This document shows positions 12,861 to 21,092 of a stretch of DNA of 59,834 nucleotides, piece after piece. The first letter of the stretch is position 1. Every line of letters begins with the position of its first letter. A model generated the notes under the pieces. That model was not told the DNA's origin. It was given only the letters and a program-made list of their open reading frames with translations, and made no database searches. The position numbers were made by a program, and so were the translations under genes. Location of the stretch: assembly GCA_024278455.1 (NCBI GenBank), contig JAJRTE010000053.1:1-59834 (forward strand). Reading direction: 5' to 3'. This DNA is from Myxococcota bacterium (GTDB lineage Bacteria; Myxococcota_A; UBA796; JAJRTE01).

Positions 12861-13004
12861 CGATGTAGCTGCCGGCAGCAGGCTGGAAGCCTGCTCTACG
12901 GTGTAGGCTGCCGGTAGCAGGCTACGGTGTAGGCTGCCGGCAGCAGGCTGGAAGCCTGCTCTACGATGTAGGCTGCCGGCAGCAGGCTGGAAGCCTGCTC
13001 TACG
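12861..13004. repeat. Structured tandem repeat, about 39 bp x 3 plus a short copy
   Basis: Units run at 12861-12900, 12901-12926 (truncated), 12927-12965 and 12966-13004. Each full unit reads roughly GTAGGCTGCCGGCAGC followed by a hairpin, arm AGCAGGCT, loop GGA, arm AGCCTGCT. The full units are almost identical and there is no spacer between them. The block sits directly after the greB stop, so it will be transcribed as a row of hairpins and may work as a terminator or RNA-stability element. It shares its GGCTGGAAGCC core with the repeats at 6.9 kb. Confidence 0.85.
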
Positions 13005-13005
13005 A

Positions 13006-13497
13006 TCAATCGTCCAGGCGCCGGTATTCGATGCCCAGCACCTCGAGTTCCACGGGCCCGGCCGGGCGATGGACGACCACGACGTCGCCGGTATTCTTGC
13101 CCATCAATGCCCGCCCGACGGGGGACTTGTAGCTGATACGGTTCCTTGGCACGTCGACTTCGTCGATCCCCACGATGTGATAAGTGACCTCCCTGCCATC
13201 CTCATACTCGACCGTGACCGTGGCACCGAACGACACGTCGCGGCGTTTCATCGCTGCCGGGTCGACCTGGACGACGTTCTCGATCCTGTTGGCGAGGTAC
13301 CGGAGGCGCCGGTCGATCTCCCGCAACCGCTTCTTGCCGTAGATGTACTCGGCATTCTCGGACCGGTCTCCCAGGGCGGCGGCGGCAGACACCTCTTCCA
13401 CCACCTTCGGCCGCTCCTCGTGTCGCAGCGTGTCGTACTCGGCCTGCAGGCGCAGCAGGCCACCCGGGGTGATATAGCTTCGTTCTCTTGCATTCAC
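13006..13497 (-). CDS. greB: Transcription elongation factor GreB
   Basis: A 163-residue cleavage factor that rescues backtracked RNA polymerase by inserting an acidic coiled-coil tip into the secondary channel. The N-terminal coiled coil begins ITPGGLLRLQAEYDTL and carries the acidic tip GDRSENAEY; the following YGKKRLREIDRR is typical of GreB rather than GreA. The C-terminal FKBP-like domain ends with SPVGRALMGKNTGD. Length matches the family. The start chosen is GTG at 13497, with GAGG seven bases upstream, which gives a normal GreB N-terminus; the frame is open for 45 more codons upstream but that part is not GreB-like. The hairpin repeat array begins right after the stop. Confidence 0.92.
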   Translation of the reverse strand: MNARERSYITPGGLLRLQAEYDTLRHEERPKVVEEVSAAAALGDRSENAEYIYGKKRLREIDRRLRYLANRIENVVQVDPAAMKRRDVSFGATVTVEYEDGREVTYHIVGIDEVDVPRNRISYKSPVGRALMGKNTGDVVVVHRPAGPVELEVLGIEYRRLDD

Positions 13498-13764
13498 GGA
13501 ATCGCCTCGTGTCAATCGTCCGGCTCGCGCTGGGCGGTAACCGGGACCCGTTGGGCCGGCCTGGCCACATCGTGGCGGGCCGGGGCGGGTTCGCTGTCCT
13601 CTTCTCGTGGTGGCCAGCACAGGTTGACCCATTGTAGCAGACCTACCGCCCGGTGGGTCAAGATCTGGCTTGCCCGGGACTGCGACACGGCTGGTTTTCT
13701 GTTCGCCCGAAGGGTGCGGCAGGAGGCGGGGGCACCGGGGAGGCGGTCAGGGCCGAGGCGCACC

Positions 13765-13792
13765 TTGACTTGCCCATCGCCGGTGGTAGAAT
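13765..13792 (+). promoter_or_regulatory. Sigma-70-type promoter of the Hsp70-vWA operon
   Basis: A -35 box TTGACT (13765-13770) and a -10 box TAGAAT (13787-13792) are 16 bp apart. Transcription would begin near 13799, which argues against the in-frame ATG at 13797 as start of the first gene and in favour of a later start. Confidence 0.7.
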
Positions 13793-13847
13793 CGGGATGT
13801 CCCGGCGCGTGGCGGAAACGGAGCAGCGACAGGCAGGGTCCCCAGCC

Positions 13848-15533
13848 GTGCAACTACCCCTCGATGCGAATCAACTCGGTCGGCTCGCCCGGCGAGACGT
13901 GGAGCGGGCGTGCCGGCAGTTCCTCGAGTGCTGTGCGGGCGACCTGTCTCATGTTCTCGCGGTGCTCCGGACGGACCCGCCCCTCGAGTGGCCCGAGGAT
14001 CTGCTCCCGTTCCTGTCCTGGGTTTCGGCGGTGGTATCGACGGAGAGCACGGCGGCCCCTGGCAACGACAGGCTGTCTCGACTGTTCGACATCGACACCG
14101 TGGTCAGGTCCCCCATGGTCCACACCCAGAAGACTCTGGTGCCGGGGGACGAGGTTTCCGAAACCCTCGCGCGCCGCACGGGGAAGTCCCTGCAGGTCCT
14201 CCCCGGCGAAGGAGATCGGCTGGTCGCATTGGATTCGATGACCCTTGTCATCGGAACGCACCTCGGCTACCTCCGGGGCGACCGCCCCATGCTCCGTGCC
14301 AAGCGCATGACCGCGGAGGAACAGGAGGCCATCCAGCGCGCCTGGGGGCACCTCGAGGCGCTTCGCCGGACCGTGCCGGCCTGCAGCGCGGCAGCCGCTC
14401 TCTTCGAGCACCGCTTCGCCCAGTTGCTCGTCTCTCCGAACCACGACATGCCCGCCACCCTCGAATGGTTGAGGCGCCTGGACACCGATAACCGGCAGGT
14501 GGTGTGGCTCGAGGTTCTTCGTTACCAGCAGCGGGCCGCCTTCCTCCCGGGAAGGGCGCCTTCGCCCATCTCCGTGCGCCACCGGCTCCAGGAACAGGGT
14601 ATCGCGGCGGGCACCGAGCACATCGCGAGGCTCGCACGGCTCGCCGACGAATGGATCCACAGGTTGCAGCCCGATCCGGACGTGGATCGCGGCCTGGTCC
14701 AGACCTGTCTCGAGGAACTCGAGGAGTACCTTTCCTGGGAACCTCGAGCGACCGTTCTTCCTCGACACCTGTCGGAGGAGGGTGTGCGGTTCATCAACGA
14801 CGCGCTGGAACGACTCGCCGGCGGTCTCGGGCTGGCAGGAGGCGACGATCTCCAGGCGGAGTTGATCGAGTTCCGCGAGAGCTACCTGAAGCGGCTTCAC
14901 GCGCGGCCGGTGATGGACCTGGCCAGCCTGGATCCTGCGACGTACATCGAGGCGAAGCTTGCCCGGAATCGTGGCAACGTCTTCCCGGTCATGGGCGATC
15001 CGCAGGCGCTCGTCGCTGCCTGGGACGATCTGGATGCGGCATTGCGCGCGCACCTTCGGCGTGGCCCCGGCCAGCCCGGCGTCGAGCCCGAACCGCTGCC
15101 CGCGCTGCCGGACCTGCCAGAGGTCGTGGAGGCGGACTACGCCAACGTCCAGGAATTTTTCGACATCGACGGCGACGAGTTCCCTAGTATCGACCTCCTC
15201 CCCGGCGATGAAGACGCGAGGCCGGTCGAAGGGACGGCGGCGGAGCGGTCGTCGGCGACCGACGCAACGGCGGAGCTGGAACGGGTGGCCAGGCAGCTCG
15301 AGCGTCTTGCGAGGCGCTCAGATGGGGACCCGGGGCTCGTGCCTCACCGCGGCGGCCCGGGAGGGTGCGGGACGCCTCACGCGGCAGCCGAGACACCCGG
15401 AGACCCGCTGGCCCACGTCCCGGCGGAATCCAAGGAGGGGGAGATCCGGACCCGGGACGCCCGGCAGGCGCTGGGAGAGCAGGTGCCGGATGTCAGCGAC
15501 TGGGAGACGCCTCGAGAGCGTCACGATGATTAG
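13848..15533 (+). CDS. Unknown protein, first gene of the Hsp70-vWA operon
   Basis: About 561 residues with no domain I recognise. There is no signal peptide or membrane segment, so it is probably cytoplasmic. The body (about 1-430) looks mostly helical with many Arg, Leu and Glu residues; about 430-480 is acidic and Pro-rich (a run of Pro-Leu-Glu, then FFDIDGDEFPSIDLLPGDED); the tail is low-complexity with a short helix (ELERVARQLERLARR). The GTG at 13848 is chosen because a good promoter places the transcript start near 13799; AGGCAGGG lies nine bases before it. The ATG at 13797 would only suit a leaderless message. The next gene, an Hsp70-vWA fusion, begins 105 bases downstream, so this protein is probably a client, adaptor or regulator of that chaperone. 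That role is inferred from position only. Confidence 0.65.
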   Translation: MQLPLDANQLGRLARRDVERACRQFLECCAGDLSHVLAVLRTDPPLEWPEDLLPFLSWVSAVVSTESTAAPGNDRLSRLFDIDTVVRSPMVHTQKTLVPGDEVSETLARRTGKSLQVLPGEGDRLVALDSMTLVIGTHLGYLRGDRPMLRAKRMTAEEQEAIQRAWGHLEALRRTVPACSAAAALFEHRFAQLLVSPNHDMPATLEWLRRLDTDNRQVVWLEVLRYQQRAAFLPGRAPSPISVRHRLQEQGIAAGTEHIARLARLADEWIHRLQPDPDVDRGLVQTCLEELEEYLSWEPRATVLPRHLSEEGVRFINDALERLAGGLGLAGGDDLQAELIEFRESYLKRLHARPVMDLASLDPATYIEAKLARNRGNVFPVMGDPQALVAAWDDLDAALRAHLRRGPGQPGVEPEPLPALPDLPEVVEADYANVQEFFDIDGDEFPSIDLLPGDEDARPVEGTAAERSSATDATAELERVARQLERLARRSDGDPGLVPHRGGPGGCGTPHAAAETPGDPLAHVPAESKEGEIRTRDARQALGEQVPDVSDWETPRERHDD

Positions 15534-15638
15534 CGCTCGTCGCACCCGACGCGCGCAGGTCCCGCAGTCGAGGGCGATGAGCCCGTGCTCCGGCCGCCGG
15601 GATCCTGGAAACCGCGAACTGCGGAAAGGAAGTGCACG

Positions 15639-17933
15639 ATGGCGAACAAGCGTCCGCTGGTGGTAGGTGTCGACCTCGGCACGACCTATTGTTCCGTTGC
15701 CTGTATCGACCCGGGCACGGGACGGCCGGCGCTGTTGATGATAGGGGACGACTTCGACGAATACGTCCCGTCGATGGTGGCTGCTCGAGGCGACGAGATC
15801 GTGGCCGGCAAGGCGGCGGCGGACCTGTTTCTGACCGGTGACGAGGTCAACGTTGCCCGGATGTTCAAACGGGACATCGGCAGGGACAGGCCCTACCTGG
15901 GTGTCCCCGGGGGGACATTGGACGCGCAGGCGTGCACGGCGGAGCTGCTCCGGTACCTGAGAACCGGGGCGGAGGCGAACCTGCCGGACACGACGATCAC
16001 CGGCGCGGTGGTCACGGTCCCGGCCAACTTCAACTCGGCGCGGCGCAAGGCGACCCTGCAGGCCGCGGAGGCTGCCGGGCTGCCGGTCATCCGGCTCATC
16101 AACGAGCCAACCGCGGCGCTGCTCGCCCACGCGGAGATGTACAAGGACATCGACATCGACACCCCTGGCCGCTACCTGGTATTCGACTTCGGCGGGGGCA
16201 CCCTGGATGTGACCGCGGCCATCACGGGCCAGACCGGGACCGAGGACGGGACCCCCATCCAGGTCGTCAACAGCCGCGGCCGGGACGTGGGAGGCATGGA
16301 CATCGACCGGGCGCTCACCAAGGCGTTGATCGACCAGTTCAAGGACCGTCACGGGATCGATCCGACCGCCGGTCACCCGGAAGTCTACCACCAGCTCACC
16401 GCCCTGGCCGTCCGGGTCAAGGAAGGGATGTCCCGTTCCGACAAGTTCCCGGTGAGCTGGGCATGGCAGGGCAAGGCGCTCGAGTTCACCCTGTCCCGGC
16501 AACGCTATTTCGAGCTGGTCGAACGGATCCTGGACCGCGCGTTCGGGGCGGTGGAGATGGTGCTCACCGAAGAGTCCTGGTCTTTCACGGACCTCGACCG
16601 GGTGTTCCTCATCGGCGGATCGTGCCTCGTTCCCTTCGTGAGGGAGTACTTCCAGGAGCGGGTCGAAGCGGATCGCGTCTGGCTGCGTCCCCAGGACTGC
16701 CGCAAAATGGTGGCCTACGGTGCGGCGCTCACCCCTGCTCGAGTGGCCTTGGCCGGCGAGAGAGGCCTCCCTCCCGGGGCCCCGCAGCAGGAATCGTCTC
16801 TGATCACTCGAGAACCGGCACCTTACTCCATCGGCATCGTGGCCCTGGACCCGGACACCGGCCAACTCGTCAACTCCCAGATCCTCCCCCGCAAGACGCT
16901 CGTGCCGACTGAAGGGAAGTACAGCAAGACGTTCGCCACCTCGAGCGACGGACAGGACACGCTGGAGCTGGTGGTCCTCCAGGGCGAGAGCCGGAAGCCG
17001 GAGCACAACGTGCTCATCGGGCGCATCCGGTTCGAGGGCCTCACCCCCCGTCCCAAGGGCGGGACCCGGGTCAAGGTCACCATCGACTACGACCTGGATC
17101 ACAACGTGCAGGTCACCGCCGAGGAACTGGACCGGCCGGGTCACAGTGTCGCCCAGACCGTGCTCGCCGAAGGCCTCAACGCAAACCTGAAGGGTATCCT
17201 CGCCGAAATGAGCGGCCAGCTCGACCCGGCCAGGCGCGCGACCGAAACCTCCTCCCTCGACGCCGTGTTCATCTTCGATACCACCGGGAGCATGTTCCCG
17301 TGTATCAGCCGCGTCAAGGAGGCCCTCGGACAGATGCTCGACCGGCTCCAGAAGACCGTGACCGGGTTCCGCCTCGCGCTGATCGGCTACTCGGACCACG
17401 ACCAGGACGAGCCCGAGCCGTTCCTCGTCGAGGTCACCGACTTCTCCCGGGACCACCCGGCACTCCAGGGTGAAATCGCGAGGATGCGGCCCACCTACGG
17501 CGGCGACAATCCCGAGGCCGTCGAGGACGCCCTCCATGCTGCCAACGGTCTGAGCTGGTCTCCCGACTCGAAGCGCGCCATCGTACTGGTCGGAGACGCC
17601 CCGCCCCACGGGGTGGGTGCTCCGGACGACGCCTTCGAAGACGGCTGCCCCCTCGGACACGTGTGGGAGGACGAGGTCGAGGCACTCCTCGAGAAAGGCG
17701 TCGTCTTCTACACCGTCCTGGCCTACGATCGCCAGCCCGACCCGACCGCGAAACGGATCTGGCAGGCACTCGCCGACCGCAGCGGCGGCAAGTACTTCGA
17801 GCTGGACGACATCTCCGACATCGCACTGCTGCTCGAGGCCTGCGTCGCGGTTCGCGCCGGCGTCCTGGATACCTGGCTGACTACCCTTCCGGCCGAAATC
17901 CGCCAGCGCGTGGCATCGAGCGTGGCAAGCTGA
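15639..17933 (+). CDS. Hsp70-like ATPase fused to a C-terminal von Willebrand A domain
   Basis: A 764-residue fusion. Residues 1-380 form an Hsp70 nucleotide-binding domain: VDLGTTYCSV (phosphate 1), MFKRDIGRD with the catalytic-type Lys, INEPTAALL, FDFGGGTLDV (phosphate 2) and LIGGSCLVP (adenosine). About 390-515 resembles the beta-type substrate-binding domain (PYSIGIVALD, then TDEGKYSK-like and VTIDYDLDHNVQV segments). In place of the helical lid there is a vWA domain (about 538-740) starting FIFDTTGSM, a MIDAS-type metal-site motif of the DxTGS kind, with DNPEAVEDAL and IVLVGDAPPHG further on. All key ATPase residues appear present. The ATG at 15639 has AAAGGA eight bases upstream. It is the middle gene of three: 105 bases after the unknown protein, and three bases before the coiled-coil gene. 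A nucleotide-gated, metal-dependent scaffold is a reasonable inference. Confidence 0.85.
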   Translation: MANKRPLVVGVDLGTTYCSVACIDPGTGRPALLMIGDDFDEYVPSMVAARGDEIVAGKAAADLFLTGDEVNVARMFKRDIGRDRPYLGVPGGTLDAQACTAELLRYLRTGAEANLPDTTITGAVVTVPANFNSARRKATLQAAEAAGLPVIRLINEPTAALLAHAEMYKDIDIDTPGRYLVFDFGGGTLDVTAAITGQTGTEDGTPIQVVNSRGRDVGGMDIDRALTKALIDQFKDRHGIDPTAGHPEVYHQLTALAVRVKEGMSRSDKFPVSWAWQGKALEFTLSRQRYFELVERILDRAFGAVEMVLTEESWSFTDLDRVFLIGGSCLVPFVREYFQERVEADRVWLRPQDCRKMVAYGAALTPARVALAGERGLPPGAPQQESSLITREPAPYSIGIVALDPDTGQLVNSQILPRKTLVPTEGKYSKTFATSSDGQDTLELVVLQGESRKPEHNVLIGRIRFEGLTPRPKGGTRVKVTIDYDLDHNVQVTAEELDRPGHSVAQTVLAEGLNANLKGILAEMSGQLDPARRATETSSLDAVFIFDTTGSMFPCISRVKEALGQMLDRLQKTVTGFRLALIGYSDHDQDEPEPFLVEVTDFSRDHPALQGEIARMRPTYGGDNPEAVEDALHAANGLSWSPDSKRAIVLVGDAPPHGVGAPDDAFEDGCPLGHVWEDEVEALLEKGVVFYTVLAYDRQPDPTAKRIWQALADRSGGKYFELDDISDIALLLEACVAVRAGVLDTWLTTLPAEIRQRVASSVAS

Positions 17934-17936
17934 CCC

Positions 17937-20900
17937 ATGTCCCACCTGCTGATCATCGCCTGCATCGTCCTCCTCGTCACCGCCGCTGCGTGGATGGTGA
18001 GACGCCGGAAACGGAAGCAGCTCGAGGCACAATTCCGCAAGCTCGCCGCCCGGGCGGACCGCCCGGTAAACACCCGGCTCGAGCCGCGTCGCGACGAACT
18101 CGTGGAGACGATCGGCAATGTGCTTCGCGGCCTCGAGGACGGCTCGGCCCGACCGGGTGACGTCGCCCGGGTCCTCCCCAAGTTCCACCGGCAGGTCGCT
18201 CGCCTCGACCACGACCAGCAGGCCTACGACGATGTCGAGGCAAGCCGAACGCGGCTACGACAGTGGCTGGACAGGCTCGAGGGCCATCCTCCCGGTTCGG
18301 ACTTCCAGGACCTCAAGGACGTTGCCCGCAAGGCCCACCGGATCGTCTCCACGCTCGTCGAGGAGGGGGACCTGGCGCACGCCATCGACGCCTCGGTCGG
18401 GGCCGAGATCCTCCTCAAGCAGCAGCACGAGGCCCTGCTGGCCCGCAAGACCCGCTTGGACGAGATCGTGGAGCGGATCCGGAAAGGGACCACCCAGGCC
18501 GAACGGTGCAACGCACCCATCCTGGTACGCCCGCGCTGGGAGCGGCTGATGGCCAGCACCGCCGACCTGGACGGCCTGGAGCGCCAGGGCAAGCTCGCCG
18601 GCGCACTTGCGACCGCCAACCGCGTCCTGGCCGACCTCGATGCCCTCACCGCCGACCTTCTTGCCCAGGTCCGGAAACAGGTGGTCGAGCAACAGGCACA
18701 GGCCGCGTCCATTCTGGCTGACCTCCTTCTGTGGCCCCCCGACGAAGACGATCGCCGCACGGAAGTCCACGAGATGCTCGACCAGCTCGAGCAACCCTAC
18801 AGGGGACCGCACGGCGAAGATGGCCCCCCGACCCTCGACACGGCACGCGAGGCGCTCGAGCAGGCCAACACCTGGATCGAACGCGGGGTGGCCCTGGCCG
18901 TCCAGCACAAGGCCCGGTGGCAGGCACACCTGGAAGCATGCCTCGAGCGCCTGGGTGAACGTCCGCTGGACGCGCTCGATACCTTCCCCTCCCTCCCGGA
19001 CAAGGTACGTGCCGCCCGGAAGGACCTCGACAGGAGGAGACAGCGCCTGCACGACCGCCTCCCGCACCGTCCTCCCTGGCACGTCGCGGAGGACACCGAG
19101 GAGATCCTCTCGGCCGAGCGACAAATCCTCGAGGAGGTCGAGGCCATCGTCTCGAAGCTCGAGACACGGCTGGAAGCACTCTCCTCCCGGCCGGCGAGCG
19201 CTGCACGTCTCCTCGCCGCCACCGGAGTCATGTCCGAAACGCCAGGCTGCTTGCAAGAGCGGTTCTCTCTCCTCGAAAAACGGTTGCACCAGCGGGACCT
19301 TGCCACGCTGGAGAAGGATGTCGAGCAGTTCGACGCAGACCTGGAAGCGGCCGTGGAAACCGCGAAACAGGCCGGGCTCGAACAGGCCCAGACGGTCCTC
19401 GAGGCGATGGACCGCGCCCTGGCCGAGTTGGACGGGACCGGTCTGGCGACCCATGCCGGCATGCAGGGCGACGCCTTGCGCAAGGACCGCGCCGCGCTCG
19501 CCGCTCACCTGGAAAAAAAGGACGTGCTGGCCGCGCTCGAGACGGCCGGAACCTGGCGCGACGACGCCCAGGCGCTGGTGCTCCGCGCGAAGAAGAAGCG
19601 AAACGAAACCCGGCTGGCCGCCCTGTTGAAGCTGGTGGAGCCGGGCCCGGCGCTCTCAGGCATCGAGCCTGCCGCCCGCGCAGAGGTGGAAGGAGAGTTC
19701 GCAAGTATCCGCTCCGCCCTCGACGCGCTATCCTCCCGCCTCGAGGACCAGGAAGCCTTCGATACGGGGTGCGACCGGCTCGAGCAACGCCTGGACGCCG
19801 TGCGCCGGCGCATCGAAGAGGCGCTCGAGGGGCGCTTCATCGCGAGTTACGAGCAACATGGCACCGCACTCGCACGGTTGACGAAGAGCACGGTGCAGTT
19901 CTACCTCCCCGACGAGGCCCACGAGGCGCTTGCCGAGGCCCGGAAGCTACGGGAGGCGTGCACCTCCCGCACTGCGTGGCAGGTGGACGAAACCCTCGAG
20001 CACACACGCCGGCTCCTCGAGCAGCGTGGACGGCTCGAGGCGCTGTGGGAGGAAGCGCTCCCTCGTGCGCGCCGGTTCTACAGCCGGCAACTGAACGTCA
20101 TCCGTATCGAACTCGGGGCCGTCGAACCGAAGGATCTCCCCAGCGACATCACGTCCGAGCTGCGAACCCTCGAGAAGGAAGCGAGCCGGCTGGGCGACCT
20201 GCTCGAAACGGAACGTTGGGAAGAGGTGGGCGAGGAGGTGGGCGAGCTGTCCGAGCGAGTGCGGGCACTGGCCGACCGCACGGAGGCTCTTCGCAACCTC
20301 TACTGCTGGCACGGTGCCCGGGCGACGGCAGCCAGGCGGCTCGTCGTTACGCTCGAGTCGGTTGGGTGCGACCGGGAGGCACGTGCGGTTGCGAACGCCT
20401 TGGACGCCTGGGATGCTACCGTGGCCGGCGGCTCCCCGGTGGAGCAACTCAGGCACCTCCGCGCGGAGTTGGAGCAGCTTATCGCCGCTGCAGACACCGC
20501 AGCGCGGCGGGCGGTGGAGGAGATCGAACGGTCGAAGCGCGAGCAGGGGGAACTCGAGGCGTGGCGCCAGGTGTTGGGCCTGCGCAAACGGGACCTCGAC
20601 TGGACCCGATCCAGCCTCAAGCAGGTCCTGGGCCTGGGACCGGAGGGTATCGACCTTCGCCGGGGTCTGGGGATCCTCCAGGCATTCCAGCGCGCCCTGG
20701 ACATCGTGAACCTGGACCTCGAGGCCGCTGCCCGCCACGACCGGCGATTCCAGGAATGGCTAGAGCAGGTGCGTGCCCGGGCCGAGCGGCGTTTCCGCGA
20801 AGACTTCCGGGAGGTGCTCGACGCTCTGCACGAATGCCCGTCCTCCCCGAAGGCCCTGTGCGCCGAGGTACTCACCCACGTGGATTCCGTGCTCTCCGCA

Positions 20901-21092
20901 GGATTCCTGGAGGACGGCGAGCGGGACACCTACGAGCATCTCCAATCCATCGGCGACGACTACCACAAACTCTTCGGGAAGCGATTCTCCTTCGAGCCCC
21001 CGCCCTCCCCCACCAGTACCAGCGCCACGTCCGCAACGTTGGTCCCCGTCGGGCCGGTAATGACCAGGTCTCCCAGCGCCTCGAAAAAATGA
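17937..21092 (+). CDS. Membrane-anchored giant coiled-coil protein
   Basis: A 1051-residue protein. Residues 4-21 are a single membrane segment (LLIIACIVLLVTAAAWMV) followed at once by RRRKRK, predicting a short N-terminus outside and a very large cytoplasmic part. The rest is almost entirely heptad-like helix rich in Leu, Glu, Arg and Ala, so several long coiled coils are likely; I recognise no catalytic motif. The start lies three bases after the Hsp70-vWA stop, indicating co-translation and probably a physical complex. The final 133 bases overlap, tail to tail, the glycerate kinase gene on the other strand, and the last 35 or so residues (Pro/Ser/Thr-rich) look like non-structural read-through. 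It resembles in outline stalk proteins that tether a machine to the inner membrane, but the function is unknown. Confidence 0.85.
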   Translation: MSHLLIIACIVLLVTAAAWMVRRRKRKQLEAQFRKLAARADRPVNTRLEPRRDELVETIGNVLRGLEDGSARPGDVARVLPKFHRQVARLDHDQQAYDDVEASRTRLRQWLDRLEGHPPGSDFQDLKDVARKAHRIVSTLVEEGDLAHAIDASVGAEILLKQQHEALLARKTRLDEIVERIRKGTTQAERCNAPILVRPRWERLMASTADLDGLERQGKLAGALATANRVLADLDALTADLLAQVRKQVVEQQAQAASILADLLLWPPDEDDRRTEVHEMLDQLEQPYRGPHGEDGPPTLDTAREALEQANTWIERGVALAVQHKARWQAHLEACLERLGERPLDALDTFPSLPDKVRAARKDLDRRRQRLHDRLPHRPPWHVAEDTEEILSAERQILEEVEAIVSKLETRLEALSSRPASAARLLAATGVMSETPGCLQERFSLLEKRLHQRDLATLEKDVEQFDADLEAAVETAKQAGLEQAQTVLEAMDRALAELDGTGLATHAGMQGDALRKDRAALAAHLEKKDVLAALETAGTWRDDAQALVLRAKKKRNETRLAALLKLVEPGPALSGIEPAARAEVEGEFASIRSALDALSSRLEDQEAFDTGCDRLEQRLDAVRRRIEEALEGRFIASYEQHGTALARLTKSTVQFYLPDEAHEALAEARKLREACTSRTAWQVDETLEHTRRLLEQRGRLEALWEEALPRARRFYSRQLNVIRIELGAVEPKDLPSDITSELRTLEKEASRLGDLLETERWEEVGEEVGELSERVRALADRTEALRNLYCWHGARATAARRLVVTLESVGCDREARAVANALDAWDATVAGGSPVEQLRHLRAELEQLIAAADTAARRAVEEIERSKREQGELEAWRQVLGLRKRDLDWTRSSLKQVLGLGPEGIDLRRGLGILQAFQRALDIVNLDLEAAARHDRRFQEWLEQVRARAERRFREDFREVLDALHECPSSPKALCAEVLTHVDSVLSAGFLEDGERDTYEHLQSIGDDYHKLFGKRFSFEPPPSPTSTSATSATLVPVGPVMTRSPSASKK

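Noticed and set aside
12861-13004. Possible CRISPR array
   Set aside because: The units are contiguous with no unique spacers, the number is small and no cas genes are near.
15318-18212. A 964-codon open frame on the - strand opposite the Hsp70-vWA gene
   Set aside because: No recognisable motifs; the + strand encodes an obvious Hsp70. Long antisense frames are expected at this GC content.
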